Below, one piece after another: positions 1 to 12,695 of a stretch of DNA of 64,000 bases. The DNA comes from Aquanectria penicillioides. Its lineage: Eukaryota; Ascomycota; Sordariomycetes; Hypocreales; Nectriaceae. Below the pieces are notes generated by a model. It was not told the origin of the DNA, searched no databases, and saw nothing but the letters and a program-made list of their open reading frames with translations. The stretch spans positions 3,038,001 to 3,102,000 of the forward strand of contig PYIU01000006.1 of the NCBI GenBank assembly GCA_003415625.1, written 5' to 3'. Each line of letters opens with the position of its first letter. Within the stretch, counting starts at the first letter, position 1. Both the position numbers and the translations under genes were made by a program.

Positions 1-874
1 GCCCGTGTCGACGTTGCACATCAATACTTGGCGCAGGGTGTCAAGGCAATGGGCTATGATGGTTACTCCCAGCGTCTCCAAATTCGAGGTTGAGGCCATG
101 ACTTACTAACGTGTAGGCGCAGGATTCTGTCGTCATTCTTAAATGCATGCTTGCCCATCTTCTTGTAATGGTCGTAGTTGAAATACAGCGATTTCCGCAA
201 CAAGTTCTATTCCGGCATTAGCTATTACGCCCTCCAACAACTAATGCGAAGGCGGCGTACCAAGCAGTGAAGATGGTGCATTCCTTCCACGTTCACAAGG
301 AAGCCTCCGCCGTATTTTTGAGCGCGCTGGACAAATGATGAATCCAGTCCGCTTTTCAGCCCGTCCTCGTACGAGATGACACCCGCTCGGTCTATCAAGT
401 TAGCTGCCTGCATCAAGTTCATCGTCACGAAAAGCAGTCTCATACAGTCGACTCCCAGTGCTTCCCACGCTTTATCCACTTCTGAAGATCCATTGTGACG
501 GTAGATGTTTTCTTTCATAAATCTGCCATCAAAGGGCTGATCTTGGTATTCAATTATTACTTGATCAAGTACGGGTGCTGTCGCCAGGTCAACAAAAGCT
601 CCTCTTTAACGACTCCGAGTGCCCACTTACACCATTGTGTTGTATGGGCCACGCATTTTCGGTCGAAATTTACCAAAAACAAGGATATAAAAGCTCCAGC
701 ACCGCCAGAGAGCATGATGACAGCAATAAAGCCAATCGCCAACCCGATGCAGCCGCACCACGATCGTCGGTTTGGCCCATTGCTTGGGGCGTAGGTGAAC
801 TGATCGCTAAACTCGTCCGAGTCGCCCCGGGAGGCATCTGGGTTGAGGGGGAACTCTTCTTCCTTGTGATGCAT
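1..874 (-). CDS. UstYa-family (DUF3328) oxidase-like protein, partial at window edge
   Basis: I read four exons on the minus strand: 874-631, 577-261, 206-107 and 53 to beyond base 1. The introns are 53-54 bases long with GT-AG ends and restore one frame. Exon 1 gives a short cytosolic N-terminus and one membrane segment (GLAIGFIAVIMLSGGAGAF). The body has a Ser-Pro entry (SPVLDQ) and a VDKAWEALG block. It then has the two family hallmark motifs, HHLHCLN and, across the last intron, HVTHCLDTLRQVLMC followed by NVDTG. These paired HxxHC motifs identify the UstYa family. Characterised members (UstYa/UstYb of ustiloxin biosynthesis) modify tyrosine-containing core peptides of fungal RiPPs, while other relatives act in different pathways. 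The C-terminal end lies outside the window. The role here is inferred from family and from the Tyr-repeat protein 1.8 kb away. Confidence 0.88.
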
Positions 875-2632
875 GGCAGGAAGAGCGATGAGAGACTATG
901 CAGATGGTTGGTGATGAAATGAATTGAGATGCAGAGTGGCCAAGACGTCGTAGTCACTCAACCATGCACATGCAGCTAACCCAGATGCCAAGGCGAGTGG
1001 TAAGAGTGAAGAGTGAGAAGGTGGAGAAAACTCCTCAAAGACGAAGTTCAAATACGAGAATTCCAAAGACAAGAAGAGACAAAAAGACGGGACGTCAAGG
1101 ATCTCCGGCTTGCCAAACTCTAGCCACTCGAGTTCGACCGTGCCTCAGTCGAGCTCTGAGCAGAAATATGGGTGCGCTCGCCATCCCGCCGCGCGCAGGT
1201 AGGGCGAGGCTTTCGATAGTTTGTCTGCAAAGTAAACTCAATGCATGGTAAGCTGGGGACCAGAGGTGCGGGCAGACGTCCAGTGCCAACACCAGGCCGA
1301 AGCGGGCACCAATCATGTCTGACCCAAGCGAATCCTTTGGGTCGTGATAGAGATCATGACAACTGTGGCGTTGACGCCAGCTGTTCCTAGGAGGGTCACC
1401 AACCATCATATCTGGTTCCGTCATGCCAAACTACCAAACGTCCGCCTGGAATCCTTCTTTCAGCTGACAGACCCGTTGATGCTGTTGCGTCGATAGCTTC
1501 CCGTTAGATCGGATACTAAAAGCGGAAGCTACCAAGTTACCAAGTTTCAGCACGAGACTACCACGTTTAATCTCTAGCTCGTTTTCGACAGAACATCCTT
1601 CAACTTTGTCAGCCCTAGCTAAGAGCTGAGTGGACCTTTTTGGACCTTTGATCCTTTTCCTTAGCTGAGCGATAGGCACAAAGCTCAACCCACAAGATAG
1701 AGACGCCTCGCTGCTATCACTGCGGTGAGGCCGAGAAAATAAGACCAGCAGAGTAAGTCGAGGCTGAATCCAAAGCTCACCGGGCTATCCCACCTTCCCA
1801 ATGCGGGTTTACTTCAAAATGATCATCACCGAATTAGACTTGTTTGACTTTCCTCCGACCATTGCCCAATTGGAACCAATTGACTTTGCCGGGACGATCA
1901 CGGTACGAGATCTGAATTTCCCAAATGCTATCGCAACGATCGCGGGTACGCATTTGCCGAAAGGGTGGGGGGAAAACGGATCGTCAACCCCTCCCATAAC
2001 TACTCGTCGTGTCAAGGTCTCGCAGCTGACCACCACACAGAATGGCTACAAAGGGGAATCCGGGTCGGAATTGACTTTAGATCGGCGTGCAGAAGGGGAT
2101 CGCGTTGACGAGGCATCCCCCTTGGCGAAGGGGCCAGGGCCAAGCCACTAGACGGGTCAACGCTTGGAAGCTCCAATGACGATGATGCAATGCTCAAGCC
2201 TGACAACCCATCAAGGCGGCTTTCAACGCAACTGAGGAACCTCACGGTGCTACCAATTAGGCTCTACACATGCGGGGATGGCTTCAACTTGCATTGCCCT
2301 AGCTAGCAGCCGACGCGAGGCTGGTTCTCGCTGTCCTTGATGGGTTAGCTAGGGCAGCGAGTATCACTCTCGCTGATGCCCGAAGAAGGTGCGCCATCTG
2401 CTGATGAGCCTTGGTTTGGTATGGGTGGATATGTCGGTCTCTTAATAGTGATGCTTGTCAGGTTGAGGGAATCTCACAGCTTAAAAGGGGACTGTTCCCC
2501 TCCTCTTGACCCAACTCTTCTATCAAGCACTCAGCTCCAACACTTCAATTGTCTACATCATCTACAACTCGACTCTAGTCTTCACATACAGCTAAGCAAT
2601 CTACAATTGCTTCGCCAAACCGCAATTTCAAC
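875..2632. other. Intergenic region between UstYa-like gene and Tyr-repeat gene
   Basis: No gene can be supported here. Short open frames on both strands show no recognisable domain or codon pattern. The two flanking genes point away from each other, so this is their shared upstream DNA. The last 100 bases before 2633 are rich in CAAC/CTC, typical of a fungal 5' untranslated leader. Confidence 0.5.
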
Positions 2633-3132
<500 letters not shown>

Positions 3133-4996
3133 GAGATCATCTGCGTCGCCAAATTACAGCCTCGACTCGCACGTTGACAAAATCTAACACCAATCCCAAC
3201 GGAAACAGCAGAGTACCAGATGCGAGGGAGACGATAACTAAAGGAAGCAGTCAAAGAACTACAAAGGAATTTCTTTTATTTTACGTATGAACGCACTTTA
3301 CTCAATACACTCTTTAGCGGTAGTGTGGATAATACTATAATCGACAGGCTAACCTTGGCAATCACAAACAAAATCATAGTTTATTTTTATGCACATATTT
3401 TGCGCCTTGAATCTCTTGACTGTTTTTTTCCGGCTTCAGACGTAATATGATGATGTCATTCCTGAACTTGGAGGAGCGATGCTGCTGGAACTCGGGACTC
3501 GGGATCGCAATGAGTCATCCAAGCTCTTAAGCAGCCCTGAGTTCGTAAGATCGGATCAATCATCTATCGCACCTCGCGGCACCCCTCAAGCCCCAAAAAA
3601 CCGTGTGGGTGTTGTAGTGGTTGAGCGCACGCGCAGTGAAACTTGCTACCTTCGTCATGGCGACGACAGCTCTGGTAAGCCACCGTGGTCGGCACGAGTC
3701 CAGACCGGCGCCGCATTGTGATTCAACCATTCAGCCCCGACATCATGACAGCCTCGGCGCAGAGGCATGATCCTTGATCAGCGGCAAACCTGCCGTTGAA
3801 AACCTTCTTAGTCGGCATCTTCATGCCGGAAACATGGCCACCTACCAACAGATGTCAGCCACACCCCCCAAGTAGCTCGATCACCTTGGGCCAGATCACA
3901 CCTTAAGCTGGACGAGGCTACCGAGTGTTCTATGTGCAGGGTCAAGGCTGCTTGCCCATCGCTAGTCTCTCAGCCCTGGACTAGCTTCTGCTCCGGCAAG
4001 TCGGGATACATGCTCGCTAAGCACTCGTCATCGTGGAATCATTCCGCGCCTTAACCCAGCTCGTTGCTTGTCTAGACCCAGCCTTACGAGGATGCGGGCC
4101 CGACGCTTTGGGACAGCTGACATGAGGAGTAAAACCAAAACAGGCACGTCTTGGGCGCTACACACACTTCAGAAGGGGTCTAAGTCTCGGCGACCACCAC
4201 TCGACTTGGGCACCATCAGCTTGTGTTTATGGTGTGTGACAGGAGGCTACAATTTCGACTGAACAAGTCGTTTCTCAATATCGGTACAGTACAGCGCATT
4301 ATTTAGATGATGCAGATACTCTCAGAGGAATCTAAAGACAGTTACCCAGCACTCAATTGGCAATGACGAAATCAACAAAAGTACCAGTTTAGTCGCCGTT
4401 ATTGATTTTCTGTTAGGTTAGCTACAGCCCCATATTCCCATCTGCCATACCTTGCTCTCTGGATTTAAGGACCAAATCTCTGAGTATACGTGATCGGGTA
4501 TGATTCAATCGTAACATCACCCCCGCGGTATCTATTTTCACGGTCAAGCCAGTCTGCATGGCGTAATGCTTGCTTGGACAGAGACCGCCCCGTCAAACAA
4601 CCCTCTTGGAGGGTACAATATTTGCGTGGCTGGAACTTGCCTCTAAAAAACGAAGTTCAAATACTGAGGTGACATGGTCTTATAGCCCGTTGCACACTAA
4701 CGAACCCAATCCTTGGGTTGGCCACTTGATCTTCTCATTTGAAGCCATCGTATGTCACAGCTGAATTGCCCCAACTAGATTTGCCTTAACTAGATTTGCC
4801 TTGGACCGAGCTGCCAGGAAAAGAAGAAATTACCACGGTGGTTCCGGAAATTCATTAAGGTCGTGTAGATTGATTCGTTAATATAAATATATACACCTCG
4901 ACATAGATGACTTAGGTCTTCTTCCATTACTATTGCGTAACAGTGAACTCACTCTAGGTCAAACCCAAAGACCACGCCTTTCTTTCAGTCTTCACT
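3133..4996. other. Intergenic region without a supportable gene
   Basis: This mixed-composition DNA has only short open frames, none with a recognisable domain. The first 300 bases after 3132 are AT-rich, as expected of a 3' untranslated region. I see no repeats of note. Confidence 0.45.
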
Positions 4997-5400
4997 ATGA
5001 AGCTCTGCTGGGTAGATGATCAATTTTCCTCCCGTCTAGAAGACACGCAATAACTTGATCAACAGCCTCAAGGCCCCTGCTAAACAGGCCAACGAGTTTG
5101 TCAAGGGCCCCATCGCCTACGGATGCAATACCTTCACCTTTCACTGGAAGGGCAACTTTGAGGTGCCCGGAGGACGGCCTGGGGCCGCACCAATGGCATT
5201 GACGTGGTCTTCCTTGAAGGAAAATCAGGGCGCGTCTCTTCTGCTTAATCCGAATACAACACGCTCAGCCAGCCATACGATTGGGGTGCTCATATAACCT
5301 AGAGTAAGGATGCCATCTACTGCGAGTGCTCTGTCGTCTTCAACCCGCTGTGCAAGTGCAAGGTCTCAAAGTACTTATGGACTAGGAACAAGAAATGCAC
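4997..5400 (+). pseudogene. Decayed remnant of a small, probably Cys-containing protein gene
   Basis: An ATG at 4997 is followed by an early stop. One frame is then coherent (residues such as KQANEFVKGPIAYGCNTFTF and HWKGNFEVPGG). Near 5180 the sensible reading moves to another frame (RTNGIDVVFLEGKSGRV), which carries two stop codons before a Cys-rich stretch (YCECSVVFNPLCKCK). The change of frame plus in-frame stops suggests a dead gene rather than introns, because the splice sites are poor. I do not recognise the family. Confidence is low because only local coding character supports it. Confidence 0.35.
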
Positions 5401-5769
5401 GTCTCATATGCAGAGAATAAGGTTGCTAAATGCCGTTCCAACTTTCTCTTTGATCAAGTGCTTGGAGCCGTTTGTGGCAGATGCTCCTTAGTGGAAATCT
5501 GGGGCAAGCAGACTAGCACCCGTCTAGGGCTGCTACGCTAACAGCACAAAGCTACTGAGCACGGCTCAAGGTCGAAATCAATTGCGTCGGTGTGTTTCAG
5601 CTGCAAATTAGCCGGCTCTTTGATGATCGGGTAGAGCCTTTTGTGGCCTAGCTGCATCATTTCCTGAGCACCGTTTGGCTCGAACCAGGGTCGTCGTCAG
5701 GCGGAGATGTGGCGAGACGAAAGTGAAGGCAATTAGGTTGCAATTTCGCCGTCAAAGACCGCGTGCCAA
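5401..5769. other. Intergenic region upstream of tRNA
   Basis: No gene, repeat or clear signal seen. Confidence 0.4.
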
Positions 5770-5870
5770 GTTCCCGTAGCGGAGTGGTTACCGCGTGACT
5801 CTTATAGTTCAAGCATCCCTTGGATTATGTTGAAATGTCAAGGTCGTGGGTTCGAAACCCACCGGGAACA
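5770..5870 (+). tRNA. tRNA with intron, probably tRNA-Ile (UAU)
   Basis: The acceptor stem GTTCCCG pairs with CGGGAAC, followed by discriminator A at 5870. The D stem is GCGG/CCGC and the T arm is GTGGG-TTCGAAA-CCCAC. The anticodon arm starts at 5796. With T33 at 5802 the anticodon is TAT at 5803-5805, followed by A37. A 28-base intron (5807-5834) then sits at the canonical position one base 3' of the anticodon, leaving a 73-base mature tRNA. One stem pair (31-39) is a T-T mismatch. A TAT anticodon fits an Ile-UAU isoacceptor, which often carries an intron in fungi. A shifted loop reading CTT (Lys) is less consistent with the D-arm spacing. Confidence 0.88.
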
Positions 5871-7096
5871 AACGTTCGTTTTGAGCCTTCTCTTTTTGTC
5901 CCATCAGACGCTGCCATGCCTGACCGTCCTTTCTTTCCCCAGTTTTTAGCAGATTAACTAAAAAGTCCCTCCAACTTCGCACTGGTGGCTAGAGCTTATT
6001 GCGGGACACCACCAACCAACATCCCCCCATCTTACATTTAGGAATCGTGGTGTGTAGTCACGTTTTACCAATGGAAATCGAACCAATGCGCATAAGAATC
6101 TAATCAACTTGTCAAATGCATAATTCCTTCTTTGAGAAGGAATTCACACCATGATGATTGCATAAAATATTTACAACGGAAACGTGGTCGATACCGTGAA
6201 AAATAAGACTTGCACCCCCCTGTGGCTCTCGGCCACTTTCACGCGAGATGACGCCATACTTTTCAATTCATACGCTTCAATCCTGCCCAGGCAAACGCAT
6301 CAACTCAGCTGCTTCTGGACAACCGCAAGCTATATGCATGATGGGCCGTGATGAAGCCAGACGACACACTGATAAAGTCCAAGATTCTGATTGCCATCTA
6401 CTATTCATCAACACATTTAGACCTACGGTTAGTTAAAGATGGGATGCTGTCCAATCATGTCCGCTGAGCAGAGCAATGGCTGCCCCAAATGTCGTTTAGT
6501 TGTATGTCTGGACATTCGACGAGGTCGGTATGGTTAAACAGGAGCAAACTGCTCCTCCCCAAACTTCACGGCGGTCACCACTCCACCTTAACTTGGCCAA
6601 ACATGCGGTTTTCAAACGGGCTGCTGGCTCTTTGTCGTTAAGATCGGCCGTTACCGAAGGTTTGACGGCTTGCGTCCTCAGCAGCATCTTCGCAGGCAGC
6701 TCTGTAACGAGCTTATTGCCAAGAGTGAAAGGGTTAGGAACAACGCTGTAGAATCACTGTAGATTTACTGCAAAGGTGCAGTTATGGGTGTTGTCGGTGA
6801 TAGATTGATCTCTAACCCTTGTGTAATCCCTTTCCTCGCCCTTGAATACCTGTAGATGCACTAGAGAGTCAGAGTGCCCTAGCTAGTGGGGTGCCCTTTA
6901 AGAGGTCTAGGGTAGTTAGCCGTGACTGAAAGGCTCCTTGTACAGGCACGACCTGCTCGGCCTTGGCTGCAGCACTGTGGGCGGCAATGCTAGTTTCTTG
7001 TACATTTTTTTTCTAAGAGAATTTGTTTCATATAATCCGGTTGCATGTGGAGTACTTGAAATGTCTATGTAGACGGGTTTCACCCTAATGTACGAC
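5871..7096. other. Intergenic region between tRNA and hydrolase
   Basis: A short T-run after 5880 can serve as Pol III terminator for the tRNA. Nothing else is recognisable. The open frames at 6248-6751 lack domain features. Confidence 0.4.
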
Positions 7097-8081
7097 CTAT
7101 AAGTGACTCAATGGGTTCTCCTCCTCGTCCAGAAAGCTATTTACTAGCTTTGAAAACTCCGCGGCATATTGAAACAGGAATCCGTGCCCGGAATCGGGAA
7201 AAAGATGCAGCTGCCCGTTTGCCTTGTTTAACTTCTTCCACATCAGGTAGCTGTTCTCTGAAGGCAACAGTAAGTCCTCAGACCCTGGACGGGGGTTAGC
7301 ATCTTGCAATGTGTACAAGGGGGTTGGGCTACCATTTGCAATTAACACAGGCAGGCGCAGTTCGTCAAAGCGATTATATGATGCATCTTTTGCCTGTTTT
7401 GGGTCCATGAACTTGGCAAACGCAATGGCTTGCCGGTGGGCATTGGTGGGATCAACGTGGTCGCACCGGGAGCCGCGGGCCGTCGTGATCCGTTGCCAGG
7501 ATGCCTCTCCGGCTCTTCGACTAGTCTCTGAGGTGTTGAAAAACCCGTCAATGAATGCAACTTTATGTTCCTCTTGCCTCGTGGCCGCCTTGAGCTTGTT
7601 GAATGGCCCCAGCGGCGCAGCTACGACGCCATCTCCGCTGCTGGGAGTCGTGCCGCACAGAATCAGTCGCCGGACAAGGTTTGGAGCATTGAGTGCTACG
7701 AGTTGGGCAACACAACCTCCCATGGAAAAGCCCATGATGTCGGCCTTTTTGAACCCAAGCTCGCGAATGACATCTATGTAATGCTTCGCCCAGCCTGTAA
7801 AGACCTTGGGGACCTCTCCCTCAGACCGCCCCACGCCCGCATTGTCAATAAGGATGACGGGACGCTTGGCCGCTATGGGGTTGATCAATGCCGGGTCCCA
7901 ATGGTCCATTGTTCCCCTATAGACGTCAGCTTCGGCAACGCGGCATGCTCGGGTCCGTAACTCGCCTGAAATGCATGAGGAGAACGAGGGGTACCCCATA
8001 GCTCGGGCCAAGGTGTCGGTATGCAAACTTGATGCCGCTGACTGTGACGAATCTATTCTTTGCTGTTTCGTAGGTCTCCAT
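7097..8081 (-). CDS. Alpha/beta hydrolase-fold protein
   Basis: Three exons are read: 8081-7966, 7916-7333 and 7284-7097. The start at 8081 (METYETAKNRF) gives the normal N-terminal strand (VTVSGIKFAYRHLG). Intron 1 (7917-7965) has a GC donor and restores the conserved HFRGTMDHWD oxyanion-side segment. Intron 2 (7285-7332) is in frame without a stop and removes 16 residues, restoring IANGSEDLLLPSENSY. Core motifs are DNAGVGRS, the nucleophile elbow GFSMGG (catalytic Ser) and the late His in PDSGHGFLFQ. The predicted protein is about 306 residues, the usual size. It belongs to the non-haem chloroperoxidase/epoxide-hydrolase-like group; the substrate is unknown. Its promoter region is cut by a transposable element 69 bases upstream of the start. 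Confidence 0.88.
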
Positions 8082-8150
8082 GGTCCATTCACTCAATCTT
8101 CTTATTTTTGCGAGTAGTTGGTTTTGGTCGACTCTGGAATGAGAGTGCTA

Positions 8151-8202
8151 CAGTCGCACATTAGCTAATGTTTGCATAAGTGCAAAATCCCTACTTACCA
8201 AA
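8151..8202 (+). repeat. Left terminal inverted repeat of copy A
   Basis: This matches 12644-12695 in inverted orientation with only a few substitutions. It contains two internal palindromes: ACATTAGCTAATGT, and a TTTGCA...TGCAAA pair (imperfect in this copy). The same sequence bounds copy B. Confidence 0.92.
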
Positions 8203-8260
8203 TGGCACACACACCACAATATATATAGCTTATATTATATAGGTTGGCTAGTCTTCGCTT

Positions 8261-8298
8261 CACTAGGATATTGTATGCAAATATGCATACAATATCCT
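8261..8298. repeat. Subterminal palindrome of the TIR family
   Basis: GATATTGTATGCA and its complement meet around a short ATA centre. The same palindrome occurs in copy B at 52628-52657, where the Copia element inserted at its edge. A cruciform-forming subterminal motif of this kind may be a transposase site (inference). Confidence 0.6.
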
Positions 8299-11200
8299 TA
8301 GCTACTAACCTAAAATACTATAAGAAGGTGCTAGCCATTATCTTAGGTTAGCCAGAACTACTAATTAATGCCTTTATATATAATTACTTAATTAAGGCTT
8401 CTTAAGCTATTATTTATATATAAGAAAAAAGCATTAAAATAAAGAAATAGTTATATATACTTTAATTAATAATAATAGAATTATTTTAAATTCCTTTTTT
8501 ATTTAATTTAATTAGCTTCTTTTTAATCTTTAATCCCTTAAGGAGTTTAATTAATTAGGCTTAAGATTTTAAGCTATTGCTTTAATTTTTATTGCTAAAG
8601 CTATTTCTATATATACTATCTATAGTTAAGTCTCTATTATTGCATTAAGCAATATAATTTAGCTATTTATAATTATTATAATAGCTATTAAAATAGCCTA
8701 AAAGGTAAATATAATAAAGAAAGGGACTTATATATATATTTCTATTTAAAATTATTTTATTTTAATAAAATAAATAGAAATATAAAGTTAAGACTTTTTT
8801 ACTTTAAATAAAGAATGCATTTATATATAAGTCCTTTATACTTTAAACTTAATTTAATTATATATAGTTAATTAAAAATTAAATAAAATAATTAAATAAA
8901 TCTAAAATAGTATACTAAAGTATATTATATATATATAGCTAGAGCTATTAGCTATTTATATCTATCTTTTAAAGGTAAGGTTTATAAAGTATTTATATAA
9001 AACTAGCTAATATAAACTAGAAATTAATTAGCTTATATATAAGGTAAATAAAATCTAAAAAGAGTAATTTATTAAGGCATTAAATTAGCCTTAATTATTA
9101 TTATTATTATTATTATTACTATTACTACTATTGCTATTACAATAGATACTATAAAACTATAATTAATTATATATATAAAGTAAAAAGGGTTTAAATAAGG
9201 CAAAAAGATTAAAAGGTATATATAGATTTATAATAGTAGCTAAATATAAAAAGGTTAGCATTTAGGCAGCTAAAAGGACTTATATATATTAATAGTAATA
9301 ATAGTAGTAATAGTAATAATAATATAAAAAGAAAAAGAAAAAGGCTAAATAGCTATATTCCTTAAAGTTAAAGTTATTTTCCTTTATTAATTATTATTAA
9401 TTAGCTATTAGCTAGCTATTAAATCTTTAGTTTTATATAATTCTTTTTTATTATTTACTTTTACCTTTTTTTTATTATATAGATAGAGGCTTTTAAATTA
9501 AAAAAGTAATTTAATTATATTATAATAACTTTACTATAGTTATATAATATATATATTTAAAATCTCTTTTTGCCTCTTTTTTTTTTTTTTTTTTTTTTCT
9601 TTATTATATTTTTTATTTATATAATACCTTTATTTTAGGTTAAAGTAAAATGCCTATAATCTTAATAGCCTTATTAAGCTATTTAATATAAATTCCTATA
9701 ATTATTAGGCTGCCTATATTGCAATAGCGCTTAGCTAAAGTTAATTAAAATTTATAATTTTAATATTAAATTATTTTATATACTATTTTAAAATTTATTA
9801 TAGATTATTAGTTCTTTATCTTTATATATCTATTATAATTATATAAATAATTTTAAAAAGACCTTTTAAGCTAAAGCTTAAAAGGCAATTTAAGCTTATT
9901 AATTAATAAAATCTTAAGATCTATATAACTATTTAGCTAAATTATTAATCTATTTAATAAATCTTTTTACTTTTAGAGAATTCTAAAGGAGCTTTTTTAT
10001 TTTAAATTAAATAATTAAATTAAATATATATATATAAAAGAAGATACTTTTATTTTTAATATTAATTTTTTTTTAAATACTTTTAATCTCCCTTTTTTAT
10101 TATTTTTTAATATTAAAAATAAATATTTAATAGAAAAAGATAAATAGATTAAGTAATTTATATAATTAAGCTTTTAAGAATAATTTAAAAAGAATATTTT
10201 ATATAAGCTTAAAAAGTCTTAATTAAAGTAAGCTAGTTTTAATTAATTACTAAAATTAATTTTTAATCGATTTTATATAATTATAGATCTCTTTTCTAAA
10301 AGTAGGTTAATTAATTAAAAGGTTTAAAAAGAAAGACTTTTTATTTAAATTAATTTTAAACTTAAAGAAAAGAAGGTTTTTATTTATATAAAAAAAGTTA
10401 AAAAAGAAAAGAAGAATAACTTTAATCTTTTTTATATTAAGACTTTTTTTTATATAAAATTAAATCCTTTTATTTAAAAGGGAAGTCTTTTTTCTTTATT
10501 AATCCATTTAATTAAATAAAGTCAATCTTAAAGTCTTAAACTCTTATTGATTTCTTATATATTACTACTACTATAAGTACCTAAAGCTAGCCTAGCTTTT
10601 TATATATAATAAGTATAAAAAAAATAATCTATTTAAAAAAAGAAATAAATTATATAAAAAAAAGATTAAAGATTTTTAATTTCTTTATTTTAAAAGTCTT
10701 AAAATTATACTTAAAGGGCTAATAGTAAAGGGTCTTTTTAAAAAGCTAAATTAAATTAAAAGTTATAATTTCTTTATAGAAGCTAATACTATAAAAAGTT
10801 AATAAAGAGTTATATAAAAGTAATAGAATTTCTATATAATATTATATACTATTATATAGTATTTCTTTAAGTAAAAAAATAAATAGATTACTTTATTTTT
10901 AATATTATTAGATTTATTATTTTAAAGTAATATATATATAAATAAATAATTAAGTATAATTAAGTACTTCCTTTTTAAAAAACCTAAAAGAATATAGTGC
11001 TTTTATATATTAATTATTAATTTTTTTTAATAGAAATAGATTAATATTAATATTTTAAAGAGGCTTAAGCATTATATATAAAGCTTAATAATTTTAATTT
11101 ATATTCTTACCTAAAGGAACTCTTTAGTTTTATATAGTTTATATATAATAAAAATTAATTAAAATCTTTAAAATTATATACTAGTAGTTCTTTTATATAT

Positions 11201-12643
11201 AAATCTTATGCCTATTTTAAAAAGATATAAAGTTTATAAATTTATTTTAAATTAATAAAATATAGATTATATATAATGCAATTTAATTAATTAGATTTTT
11301 TTAAATAAAAAGAGTATATTTAGCTAATTTATTAAAAAAAGACTAAATACTATATTAATCTCTATATTTTTTATATAAAAGCTTGCTTATAATCTATTAA
11401 TTTAATGCTTTTAATTTTAGTTAATGCTATTAACTTTTAATTTAAATATTTTAGGTGCTTAATCTATATATATAATATAATTTAATGCAATCTTTTTAAT
11501 AATATTAATATTAAGTACTATTTATATCTTTATATAATATTTCTATTAATTTAACTTAAGCTAAAATTGCTTATATTGCTATTTATAGTAGGGTTTTAAC
11601 TTTATAATTTAAGTATATAAAAAATAGCTATATTTTAAAATACTATATTATATAAAGATATTATTTAAGTATACTTAATGCAATAATTATAAATTAGCTA
11701 ATATAAAACTAAATTATATACTTTAAATATATATTAATATATATATAGATTTAAATTTTAAATCTTTTTAATTTTTTATATTTATTAAGGCACTAAAGGA
11801 AATTTAATTTAAAAATAGAAAAGTTTATATAATGCTTAAAATTCCCTTTTTAATGCTTTTAGATCTTTTTTAAAAAAATAAAGCAATAGAAATTATAAAG
11901 ATAGTTTTAAAAAATTAAAATATTTCCCTTAAATTATATATAATTATAAAAATATCCTTTTTTAAAACTATAAATTGTAAAAAACTATTAAAAATTATAT
12001 TTAAAAAATTAAATTATAGCTTAAAGTACTATCTTTTTTTTTTTATTTATATAAAACTAATATTTTATTTTATTTTATTATTAAATTCTTTAAATAATAA
12101 AAAAAAAGATAAAAAGTCTATTTTAATATTAAATATTTTATAAAATTAAAGTATTATTATATTTATATAAATAGAAATAAAAGTATATATAATTAATAAA
12201 TTTATTTAATATTTTAATATAAAATTAATATATAAGCTTTTATTTTAATAGCTATAAATTAAAAGATTAAAGGCTAATTTTTAAAGTATTTTATATAAAT
12301 AAAAGTTAATTAACTTAATTAAAAATATCTTAAGCTTTAAGATTATTTTTAAAAAGTTTATATATCTCCTTATATAATAGGTTTAAATCTATTTAAGCCA
12401 CTTACTAAAAAAGTCCTTAAATTAAAAGTTAAATCTTTAATATATAAAGACTAACCTACTATTACCCTTATATAAAAAGAATCTTATTAATCGATTTAAG
12501 AATATATTAATAGGTATCTCTATTATAAAATAATATAGTAATTTCCTCTTGTATACATTTAAGGTCCCTTAGTAATAGCGGCATATTGTATATTGTAATG
12601 TAAAAGAGGAGAAATTGATGTGCGGGGTTGAGGGATTTTGCAC

Positions 12644-12695
12644 TTTGGTAAGTGGGGATTTTGCACTCGTGCAAACATTAGCTAATGTGCGACCG
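12644..12695 (-). repeat. Right terminal inverted repeat of copy A
   Basis: Inverted partner of 8151-8202, with TA flank at 12696-12697. A second partial GATTTTGCACT motif lies just inside, at 12634-12644. Confidence 0.92.

Larger units (their letters stand above)
8151..12695. mobile_element. TIR DNA transposon copy A, RIP-degraded (4.5 kb, TA target duplication)
   Basis: The ends are inverted copies of about 52 bases (8151-8202 and 12644-12695), starting CAGTCGCACATTAGCTAATG on the left and CGGTCGCAC on the right. TA dinucleotides flank both (8149-8150 and 12696-12697). Between them lies almost pure A/T sequence with no usable open frame. Bases 8204-8735 match copy B in inverted orientation, and nearly all differences are C-to-T or G-to-A, the RIP signature. 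A TA duplication with TIRs of this length suggests a Tc1/mariner (pogo/Fot1-like) element, but no transposase is readable. The superfamily call is inference. Confidence 0.82.

Noticed and set aside
1801..2151. 116-residue plus-strand frame starting MRVYFKMIITELDLF
   Set aside because: No signal, domain or splice context; composition is that of random sequence.
8300..12560. Possible mitochondrial DNA insertion because of extreme A/T content
   Set aside because: It is bounded by TIRs and TA flanks, and differs from copy B mainly by C-to-T/G-to-A changes, so RIP explains the composition.
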